Shown here piece after piece: positions 1-6,717 of a stretch of DNA of 6,717 nt; position 1 is the stretch's first letter; each line of letters starts with the position of its first letter. The position numbers and the translations under genes were made by a program. This DNA comes from an uncultured Paracoccaceae bacterium. Its GTDB lineage: Bacteria > Pseudomonadota > Alphaproteobacteria > Rhodobacterales > Rhodobacteraceae. The DNA is taken from assembly GCA_937927885.1 (NCBI GenBank), contig CALEZJ010000348.1:1-6717 (forward strand), in the 5' to 3' direction. The notes under the pieces were generated by a model. That model saw only the letters and a list, made by a program, of their open reading frames with translations. It searched no databases and was not told the origin of the DNA.

Positions 1-2
1 GG

Positions 3-2628
<2,626 letters not shown>

Positions 2629-2637
2629 TCCGCCAAG

Positions 2638-2660
2638 GGGTGCGCCGGGACGGCGCACCC
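2638..2660 (+). terminator. Strong hairpin after fadH without a T-tract
   Basis: GGGTGCGCC (2638-2646) pairs perfectly with GGCGCACCC (2652-2660) around a 5-base loop, starting 9 bases after the fadH stop. The following bases (GGCACCGGTTGAC) contain no run of T, so it is not a canonical intrinsic terminator. It probably protects the 3' end or assists factor-dependent termination. It does separate fadH from the regulator gene downstream. Confidence 0.55.
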
Positions 2661-2701
2661 GGCACCGGTTGACACGCAAGGCGCGTGGCGCGGTTTCGTG
2701 C

Positions 2702-2813
2702 ACAATCGCCGCACGGTTTGGCGACAATACCTGTGCTCGCCCCTGGATTGTGCTTATTTTACAGACAATTGTCCCAGAGAAACCCAGACCCCGCCCCTTT
2801 GGTGCCGCAATTG
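2702..2813. promoter_or_regulatory. Evenly spaced ACAAT/ATTGT elements upstream of the LysR gene
   Basis: ACAAT occurs at 2702-2706 and 2724-2728, and its complement ATTGT at 2747-2751 and 2768-2772, so successive elements start 22, 23 and 21 bases apart, about two helical turns. A further CAATTG lies at 2808-2813, 42 bases after the CAATTG at 2766-2771. The 2764-2773 copy is a perfect 10-bp palindrome, GACAATTGTC. The segment is richer in A/T than its surroundings. LysR-family proteins often bind several sites on one face of DNA upstream of their own gene, so this may be the autoregulatory region. I found no convincing -35/-10 pair; TGTAAC at 2819-2824 is the best -10 candidate. Confidence 0.4.
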
Positions 2814-2858
2814 GGGTGTGTAACGGAAACATCGAAACAGTTGACGTGCGGGTGTCTC

Positions 2859-3764
2859 ATGGACCGTCTGACCGAAATGGAAGCGTTCGCTACGGTGGTG
2901 GATCAGGGGGGGTTCACCGACGCCGCGCGCAAGATGGGCATCTCGAAATCCGCGGTGTCCAAACATGTCTCGTCGCTGGAGGCCCGGCTGGGCGCGCGCC
3001 TGCTCAATCGCACGACGCGCCGGGTCAGCCCCACGGAAATCGGACTGGTCTATTACGACCGCGCGCGCCGGGTGCTGAACGACGCGGGCGAGGCCGACAG
3101 CATCGTGACCGCCATGCAATCGGCGCCCTCGGGTGTGCTGCGCATGTCGGTGGCAACGGATTTCGGCGTCAGCCTGCTGTCGCCGGTGCTGGATGAATTC
3201 CTGACCGAATATCCCGACATCAGCGTCAACATGGTGCTGAAGAACCGCTATGTCGAACTGATCTCGGAGGGGTTCGACATGGCCATCCGGGTCGGCGAGA
3301 TGGAGGATTCCAGCCTGCGCGCCCGCAAGATCACCGACAGCACGCAGCGGCTGATCGCCAGTCCGCGCTATTTCCAGCACCACGGGCGCCCGGCCAGGAT
3401 CGACGATCTGAACGACCACCGGCTGCTGCACTATTCCAACCAGGCCAGCGCCAATGTGTGGCGAATCACTGCCCCCTCGGGCGAGGTTCGGCAGGTGCGC
3501 GGCAATGGCTGGCTGACGGTCAATGACGGGCAGTCACTGCTGAATGCCGCCGTGAAGGGGCTGGGCATCGCCTATCTGCCGTCATTCCTCTATCACGAGG
3601 CGCTGGCACAGGGGCTGGTCGAGGACGTGATCCCCGACCTGCCACCGACCACGCTGGGCATCTACGCCGTCTATCCCCCCGGGCGCTATACGCAGCCCAA
3701 GGTGCGCGCCTTCATCGATTTCCTTGTCGGGCAATTCGCCGACAAGGGCCCCGACCACTGGTGA
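2859..3764 (+). CDS. LysR-family transcriptional regulator, CrgA-like
   Basis: A cytoplasmic DNA-binding regulator of 301 aa, normal for the family. Residues 3-60 are the winged helix-turn-helix (MEAFATVVDQGGFTDAAR, then ISKSAVSKHVSSLEARLGA and LLNRTTRRVSPTEIG). Residues ~91-295 form the periplasmic-binding-protein-like effector domain, with the pattern of the CrgA subgroup (SGVLRMSVATDFG, DMAIRVGEM, NDGQSLLNAAVKGLGIAYLPSF). The start at ATG 2859 is chosen because it matches the usual N-terminus (MDRLTEMEAF); there is no good Shine-Dalgarno before it, only a weak GCGGGTG, so translation may be poor or leaderless. The frame is open upstream to 2685, but that part has no family resemblance. It is transcribed in the same direction as fadH, not divergent from it, so its target cannot be read from layout. 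The ligand is unknown. Confidence 0.93.
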   Translation: MDRLTEMEAFATVVDQGGFTDAARKMGISKSAVSKHVSSLEARLGARLLNRTTRRVSPTEIGLVYYDRARRVLNDAGEADSIVTAMQSAPSGVLRMSVATDFGVSLLSPVLDEFLTEYPDISVNMVLKNRYVELISEGFDMAIRVGEMEDSSLRARKITDSTQRLIASPRYFQHHGRPARIDDLNDHRLLHYSNQASANVWRITAPSGEVRQVRGNGWLTVNDGQSLLNAAVKGLGIAYLPSFLYHEALAQGLVEDVIPDLPPTTLGIYAVYPPGRYTQPKVRAFIDFLVGQFADKGPDHW

Positions 3765-3810
3765 GGTTTCCTGCGTCGGCCGTGTTCCCTCCGGCCGATT
3801 GTCCTGACTG

Positions 3811-3838
3811 GGCCGACCCGCAGGGGTCGGCCTTTTTT
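3811..3838 (+). terminator. Intrinsic terminator of the LysR gene
   Basis: GGCCGACCC (3811-3819) pairs exactly with GGGTCGGCC (3824-3832) around a GCAG loop and is followed at once by six T (3833-3838). This is a textbook rho-independent terminator 47 bases after the regulator's stop. On the opposite strand it lies immediately past the stop codon of the 49-aa gene, and the T-run itself supplies part of that TAA. In that direction no T-tract follows the stem, so it would stop minus-strand transcription less well. Confidence 0.93.
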
Positions 3839-3986
3839 ATTTCGAGCCGCCCTTGGAACCGCCCGAGGGCAGGCCCGAGGTCACCTTGTTCGAATCGTCG
3901 TTGGCGCCGCCCGAGGATTTCTTGCCCCCGCCCGGCATCGCTCCGCTGGCGCTGCCCTTGCCGCTACCGGTCGATCCCTTGGTCAT
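3837..3986 (-). CDS. Tiny Gly/Ser/Lys-rich disordered protein A (49 aa), unknown function
   Basis: I do not recognise this gene. The frame runs from ATG at 3986 down to TAA at 3839-3837. The ribosome site AGGAG (3995-3999) sits 8 bases before the ATG, and a plausible promoter (4051-4078) lies upstream. The 49-aa product begins MTKGSTGSGKGSASGAMPGG and ends in GGSKGGSK. Glycine and serine dominate, with seven lysines, no arginine, two adjacent aspartates (30-31), no aromatic residue and no cysteine. There is no hydrophobic run long enough for a signal peptide or membrane span, so a disordered cytoplasmic protein is expected. Its N-terminus resembles that of the neighbouring 53-aa protein (TKGSTGSGKG against TKGTGGAGGKG), and both have matching promoter and leader designs. 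Nucleic-acid binding through lysines is possible but is a guess. Low-complexity frames arise by chance in GC-rich DNA, but the expression signals argue against that. Confidence 0.72.
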   Translation of the reverse strand: MTKGSTGSGKGSASGAMPGGGKKSSGGANDDSNKVTSGLPSGGSKGGSK

Positions 3987-4011
3987 CGTCAAATCTCCTG
4001 TTGCAAATCGC

Positions 4012-4045
4012 ACCCGCCGGGCGGGTCACCGGCCCGTGCCGGTGA
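4012..4045 (-). promoter_or_regulatory. Tandem stem-loops in the leader of the 49-aa gene
   Basis: On the minus strand, TCACCGGC and GCCGGTGA (4038-4045 with 4026-4033) form a perfect 8-bp stem with a 4-base loop, starting 5 bases after the -10 element and so at about the first transcribed base. A second hairpin, ACCCGC with GCGGGT (4012-4017 with 4021-4026), follows directly and shares base 4026. The ribosome site comes 12 bases later. A 5'-terminal stem-loop commonly shields mRNA from 5'-end-dependent decay; an operator is the other possibility. Confidence 0.55.
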
Positions 4046-4050
4046 TCAGC

Positions 4051-4078
4051 ACGATACCGCAAACCGCGCAGAGGTCAA
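4051..4078 (-). promoter_or_regulatory. Predicted promoter of the 49-aa gene
   Basis: Read on the minus strand, TTGACC (4078-4073, five of six -35 bases) is followed after 16 bases by TATCGT (4056-4051, four of six -10 bases). Transcription would start near 4044, leaving a leader of about 58 bases. The 53-aa gene has the same arrangement with an identical -10 hexamer, which raises confidence in both. Confidence 0.6.
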
Positions 4079-4088
4079 ACGCCCGTGC

Positions 4089-4119
4089 AAAAAGGCCCGG
4101 CACAGGAATGTGCCGGGCC
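4089..4119 (-). terminator. Intrinsic terminator of the 53-aa gene
   Basis: On the minus strand, GGCCCGGCACA (4119-4109) pairs perfectly with TGTGCCGGGCC (4104-4094) around a TTCC loop, an 11-bp stem followed by five T (4093-4089). It lies 30 bases past the stop of the 53-aa gene and just before the promoter of the 49-aa gene, so the two tiny genes form separate transcription units. There is no T-run on the plus strand after the stem. Confidence 0.93.
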
Positions 4120-4148
4120 CCTTGATCGCAGATCCTGTACGAACGGGT

Positions 4149-4310
4149 CTATTTCGTGCCCTTGACCGGGGCCGCACCGCCCTTCGAGGGGGCCGCGCCA
4201 CCTTTCGACGGGGCTGCGCCGCCCTTTGCCGGGGCCGCGCCGCCCTTGCCGCCTGCCGGCGCCGCACCCTTGCCGCCAGCGCCGCCCGTCCCCTTCGTCG
4301 TCCCTGCCAT
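4149..4310 (-). CDS. Tiny Lys/Gly/Ala/Pro repeat protein B (53 aa), unknown function
   Basis: I do not recognise this gene. It runs from ATG at 4310 to TAG at 4151-4149. AGGAGGT (4317-4323), a near-perfect Shine-Dalgarno, sits 6 bases before the ATG and decides the start over the longer open frame from 4409. Promoter (4401-4428), leader hairpin (4377-4395) and terminator (4089-4119) complete an independent unit. The product starts MAGTTKGTGGAGGKG and then carries four 7-residue repeats KGGAAP(A/S/V) at residues 22-49, after one degenerate copy at 14-20, ending KGTK. It has eight lysines and no arginine, acidic, aromatic or cysteine residue, so it is strongly basic and certainly not a folded globular domain. 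Composition recalls the Lys/Ala/Pro tails of bacterial histone-like proteins such as AlgP, which suggests, without proving, nucleic-acid or polyanion binding. It is likely related to the 49-aa protein downstream. Confidence 0.82.
   Translation of the reverse strand: MAGTTKGTGGAGGKGAAPAGGKGGAAPAKGGAAPSKGGAAPSKGGAAPVKGTK
4164..4247 (-). repeat. Four tandem 21-bp coding repeats (KGGAAPx)
   Basis: Four exact 21-base units lie end to end within the 53-aa gene, each encoding Lys-Gly-Gly-Ala-Ala-Pro plus one variable residue (Ala, Ser, Ser, Val). Within the six-codon core all differences between units fall at third positions and leave the protein unchanged. The wobble bases of this frame coincide with those of the opposite-strand frame, so this pattern alone does not prove which strand is coding; the ribosome site and terminator do that. 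In-frame slippage could change the copy number between strains. Confidence 0.9.
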
Positions 4311-4376
4311 GTCCGCACCTCCTGAACGCGGATGCCCCTGCCCGGCGGAGTGATTCCGTCCGGGGAGGGTGCAACA

Positions 4377-4395
4377 CGGGTCTGCACCAGACCCG
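4377..4395 (-). promoter_or_regulatory. 5'-terminal stem-loop in the leader of the 53-aa gene
   Basis: On the minus strand, CGGGTCTG (4395-4388) pairs exactly with CAGACCCG (4384-4377) around a GTG loop. The 8-bp stem starts 5 bases past the -10 element, the same distance as in the 49-aa gene, although the stem sequence is different. The mRNA would begin in or next to the stem. The remaining leader of about 65 bases to the ATG shows only a weak further hairpin near 4344-4360. Confidence 0.55.
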
Positions 4396-4400
4396 CCACC

Positions 4401-4428
4401 ACGATACACCCGGGCCCGATTCCGTCAA
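4401..4428 (-). promoter_or_regulatory. Predicted promoter of the 53-aa gene
   Basis: Read on the minus strand, TTGACG (4428-4423, five of six) is followed after 16 bases by TATCGT (4406-4401, four of six). The predicted start is near 4394, giving a leader of about 84 bases. The spacer contains the palindrome CGGGCCCG (4411-4418). The element lies in the 241-base gap shared with the divergent transporter gene. Confidence 0.6.
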
Positions 4429-4551
4429 AAGAAACAGTTGCGTGATGGCCATGGACGGGGGATTTCCGCCACCCGGCCCGCGCACCCTTGCCCCCGGGCC
4501 GAGTTGCGGCCTATGCATCGGCCAGGGGTGGCGAAAGCGGGGGACGAGACC

Positions 4552-5442
4552 ATGGAATCGAGCAAACCGCAGCCCCTGAAGGCCGCCCTCTGGATGACCG
4601 GAGCCATCGCCTCGTTCGTGCTGATGGCGGTGGCCGGGCGCACGGTGCAGGCGGAACTGAACACCTTCGAGCTGATGTTCTGGCGTTCGCTGGTGGGGCT
4701 GGCGATCGTCGCCGCCATCATCCGCTGGCGCGGCGGCAGCTTTGCGCTGGTGCGCACGCGCCACCCGGGACTGCACCTGACGCGCAACCTGGGGCATTTC
4801 TTCGGGCAGAACCTGTGGTTCTTTGGCCTGACGGCGATTCCGCTGTCGCAACTGGTGGCGCTGGAATTCACCCTGCCGATCTGGGTGGCCCTGATGGCGC
4901 CGCTGCTGTTGGGCGAGCGGTTGACCCTGACAAAGCTGGTCGTGGTGTTTCTGGGGTTCGTCGGCGTGCTGGTGGTGGCGCAGCCGGGGTCGCAGGCGCT
5001 CAACATCGGGCATCTGGCCGGGATCCTGGCGGCGGTGGGTTTTGCCATCAACCTGATCTTCACGCGCAAGATCATGCGCCACGACGCGGTCCTGTGCGTG
5101 CTGTTCTGGATGACGGCCAGCCAGTCGGCGATGGCGCTGGTGCTGGCGCTGGCCTTCGGGTTCACCTGGCCGAGCCTGACCATGGTGCCCGCGCTTCTGG
5201 TGATCGCGCTGACCGGCTTGTCGGCGCATTATTCGCTGACCTCGGCCCTGGGCCTTGCACCCGCGACGCTGGTGGCGCCGATGGAGTTCTTTCGTCTGCC
5301 GATCATCGCGCTGGTCGGCATGTGGCTTTATGCCGAGCCTCTGGACCCGATGGTGTTTCTGGGCGCGGTGTTCATCTCTGCTGCGAATTTCATCAATGTG
5401 CGCGCCGCGACACCGGCTGCGCAGCGGGGTGACGCAGGGTGA
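4552..5442 (+). CDS. DMT-superfamily transporter with two EamA domains
   Basis: An inner-membrane permease of 296 aa, the usual length. Ten membrane segments can be read at about residues 11-29, 38-58, 79-97, 100-121, 127-144, 151-171, 178-203, 208-228, 235-260 and 264-283. They form two EamA repeats (about 10-143 and 154-284). Family signatures are visible in both: ELMFWRSLVGL and LSQLVALEFTLPIWVALMAPLLLGE in the first, and APATLVAPMEFFRLPIIALVGMWLY in the second. Members export amino acids, purines or other metabolites; the substrate here cannot be told. The start at ATG 4552 follows GGGGGA (4539-4544) by 7 bases and puts the first helix at the right distance; the open frame from 4369 adds a polar, Arg/Pro-rich stretch without family resemblance. 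It is divergent from the tiny 53-aa gene. No convincing promoter was found, and no intrinsic terminator follows it. Confidence 0.93.
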   Translation: MESSKPQPLKAALWMTGAIASFVLMAVAGRTVQAELNTFELMFWRSLVGLAIVAAIIRWRGGSFALVRTRHPGLHLTRNLGHFFGQNLWFFGLTAIPLSQLVALEFTLPIWVALMAPLLLGERLTLTKLVVVFLGFVGVLVVAQPGSQALNIGHLAGILAAVGFAINLIFTRKIMRHDAVLCVLFWMTASQSAMALVLALAFGFTWPSLTMVPALLVIALTGLSAHYSLTSALGLAPATLVAPMEFFRLPIIALVGMWLYAEPLDPMVFLGAVFISAANFINVRAATPAAQRGDAG

Positions 5443-5465
5443 ACCCAAAGGTCTGCGCGGCAAAA

Positions 5466-5485
5466 ACATGACGAACGGTTCATGT
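5466..5485. promoter_or_regulatory. Inverted repeat ACATGA-N8-TCATGT upstream of dctP
   Basis: ACATGA (5466-5471) and TCATGT (5480-5485) are exact inverted repeats, about 100 bases before the dctP start, in a gap of 143 bases. The size and spacing suit a dimeric regulator's operator for the uptake gene. No matching site was seen elsewhere in the window, so the assignment is tentative. Confidence 0.4.
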
Positions 5486-5540
5486 CGCGCGAAACTGGTT
5501 TGCACAAAGCGGATGATGTGCTTTAACCCTTGGCATCGGC

Positions 5541-5553
5541 CTGCCTGAGGCAG
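5541..5553. promoter_or_regulatory. Perfect short dyad CTGCCTGAGGCAG before dctP
   Basis: CTGCCT and AGGCAG are exact inverted repeats around one base, 32 bases before the dctP ATG and 21 before its ribosome site (5575-5580). There is no T-tract, so it is not an intrinsic terminator of the DMT gene. It could be an operator near the start of transcription or a small leader hairpin. A dyad this short can occur by chance. Confidence 0.3.
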
Positions 5554-5585
5554 ACTGACAACGAATAATCCTTGGGAGGAACTAC

Positions 5586-6680
5586 ATGGATCGTCGCTCA
5601 TTCCTGCGCACGTCGACGTTTGGCGGTGCCGCTGCAGCCGCCTCGACACTGGCCGCGCCTGCGGTCGCACAGGGCCGCACCACCTGCGTGATCGTCTCGA
5701 CCTGGCCGCGGGGCCTGCCGGGCCTCGGCACCGGGGCTGAACGTCTGGCCGCCGCGATCACCGCCGCCACCGATGGTGCGATCACCACGGAATATTACGC
5801 CGCGGGCGAACGGGTCGGCGCCTTTGACTCGTTCGACGCCGTCGCCGCGGGCGATGCGCAGGCCTATCACGGCGCGGATTATTACTGGAAGGGCAAGCAC
5901 CCGGCCTGGTCCTATGTCACCGCCGTTCCCTTTGGCCTGACCTCGGTCGAACAGAACGCCTGGATCCACCATCTGGGTGGCCAGCAACTGTGGGACGAAC
6001 TGGGTGATGAATTCGGCATCAAGGGCCATCTGGCGGGCAACACCGGCCTGCAGATGGGCGGCTGGTTCAACAAGGAAATGAACACGGCCGAGGATTTCCG
6101 CGGGCTGCGCATGCGTATCCCCGGGATCGGCGGCGACATGATGGCCAACATGGGCGTTTCGGTCGTCTCGCTGCCCGGCGGCCAGATCTATGAAAACCTC
6201 GTGTCGGGCGCCATCGACGCGACCGAATGGGTTGGACCCTGGAACGACTACTTCCTGAACCTGCACCAGGCGGCGCGCTACTACTACTGGCCCGGCGTGC
6301 ACGAGCCCGGTGCGGCGCTGTCGATGGGCTTCAACAAGTCGTGGCTGACCAGCCTGCCGACCTGGCAGCAGAAAGCAATCGAGGCCGTCTGCCTGTCCGA
6401 GAACGACCTGATGCTGGCCGAGTTCAACGCCAACAACGGTGCCTATCTGCAGCGACTGGTGAACGACCATGGCGTCCAGCTGCGCGAATTCAACGATGAC
6501 ATCTATGACGCGTTCGGCGATGCCGCCGAGGCGACGTTTGACGTCATCCGCCAGCATTCGGACCTCGCCAGCCGGTTCCACGATTCCTTCGTCGCGGCGC
6601 GCGCCGCCGTGGGTGGCTGGCTGAACATCACCGACGTGGCCTACCTGCGCCAGCGCAACCGCGTGCTGGGCATCGAGTGA
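5586..6680 (+). CDS. dctP: TRAP transporter periplasmic solute-binding protein (DctP family, TakP-like)
   Basis: The periplasmic receptor of a sodium-driven TRAP uptake system. It is 364 aa, normal for the family. The N-terminus MDRRSFLR is a twin-arginine export signal followed by an Ala-rich core and APAVA, with cleavage expected after A28. GNTGLQMGGWF (151-161), GLRMRIPG (173-180), AIDATEWVGPW (209-218) and the E in GVHEPG (E240) match, as far as I recall, Rhodobacter sphaeroides TakP, which binds pyruvate and other 2-oxo acids with a sodium ion. Q156, R177, E214, W215 and E240 correspond to ligand or sodium residues there. A 2-oxo or 2-hydroxy monocarboxylate is therefore the likely ligand, though related receptors bind lactate or other acids. 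The start is fixed by GGAGGA (5575-5580), 5 bases ahead. The 37 bases after the stop show no gene start; DctQ and DctM would be expected to follow. Confidence 0.95.
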   Translation: MDRRSFLRTSTFGGAAAAASTLAAPAVAQGRTTCVIVSTWPRGLPGLGTGAERLAAAITAATDGAITTEYYAAGERVGAFDSFDAVAAGDAQAYHGADYYWKGKHPAWSYVTAVPFGLTSVEQNAWIHHLGGQQLWDELGDEFGIKGHLAGNTGLQMGGWFNKEMNTAEDFRGLRMRIPGIGGDMMANMGVSVVSLPGGQIYENLVSGAIDATEWVGPWNDYFLNLHQAARYYYWPGVHEPGAALSMGFNKSWLTSLPTWQQKAIEAVCLSENDLMLAEFNANNGAYLQRLVNDHGVQLREFNDDIYDAFGDAAEATFDVIRQHSDLASRFHDSFVAARAAVGGWLNITDVAYLRQRNRVLGIE

Positions 6681-6717
6681 TCGCCCCACGCAACTGACAA
6701 CCGGGCCGGGCGCGTGC

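Noticed and set aside
3853..4125. Plus-strand 90-codon frame opposite the 49-aa gene
   Set aside because: It begins right after the LysR terminator without a ribosome site and runs through the promoter and terminator of the minus-strand units.
4164..4247. CRISPR-like tandem repeat
   Set aside because: The units are 21 bases with no spacers and are in-frame codons of a small protein.
4156..4353. Plus-strand frame giving GAAPPF repeats opposite the 53-aa gene
   Set aside because: It starts at GTG without a ribosome site or promoter. The repeats are the mirror of KGGAAPx, and the expression signals favour the minus strand.
5496..5510. Sigma54-like GG-N10-GC element before dctP
   Set aside because: GG and GC have the right spacing (5497-5510), but the rest departs from TGGCAC-N5-TTGC at most positions.
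5468..5548. 26-codon frame (MTNGSCRAKLV...) ahead of dctP
   Set aside because: It has no ribosome site and ordinary composition for chance. It overlaps the two dyads, and there is no sign of coding selection.
4075..5670. 531-codon minus-strand open frame spanning the DMT gene and the tiny 53-aa gene
   Set aside because: The product is His/Gln/Arg-rich, has no domain, covers a convincing ten-helix transporter and runs through promoters and a terminator.
5598..6689. 363-codon minus-strand frame opposite dctP
   Set aside because: dctP is unambiguous on the plus strand; the reverse frame has no recognisable pattern.

Overview
The window looks like chromosomal DNA from a high-GC alphaproteobacterium, most likely in the Rhodobacterales (Paracoccus/Rhodobacter/Roseobacter relatives). 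This rests on the strong GC bias at third codon positions, a solute-binding protein closely resembling Rhodobacter TakP, and a left-edge hypothetical protein of a type I associate with that order. No RNA gene, insertion sequence, phage gene or CRISPR array was found.

Layout, left to right. (1) The 3' part of a hypothetical protein gene (to 527). (2) fadH (613-2628), a full-length 2,4-dienoyl-CoA reductase with every cofactor and catalytic motif intact, preceded by a perfect 7-bp dyad against its Shine-Dalgarno and followed by a strong hairpin. (3) A 230-bp gap holding a regular series of ACAAT/ATTGT elements, then a CrgA-type LysR regulator (2859-3764) with a textbook terminator. (4) On the minus strand, two tiny genes (3837-3986, 49 aa; 4149-4310, 53 aa) encoding Gly/Lys/Ser/Ala-rich proteins predicted to be disordered. 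(5) Divergent from them, an EamA/DMT-family membrane transporter (4552-5442). (6) A TRAP-transporter periplasmic binding protein (5586-6680) with a twin-arginine signal; the membrane subunits would be expected beyond the right edge.

The most unusual part is the pair of tiny genes. Each has a strong Shine-Dalgarno and a predicted promoter of the form TTGAC(C/G)-N16-TATCGT. In each, a perfect 8-bp stem-loop starts exactly 5 nt past the -10 element, so both mRNAs would begin with a stem-loop. An intrinsic terminator separates the two units. The proteins share a TKG(S/T)xGxGKG-like N-terminal stretch, have no aromatic residue, no cysteine and no membrane segment, and the 53-aa one carries four exact-length KGGAAPx repeats. 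I do not recognise them as a described family.

The larger genes are catabolic or transport functions (unsaturated fatty-acid oxidation, carboxylate uptake, metabolite export) that appear to be separately transcribed rather than one operon. Nothing in the sequence links the tiny proteins to any neighbour.
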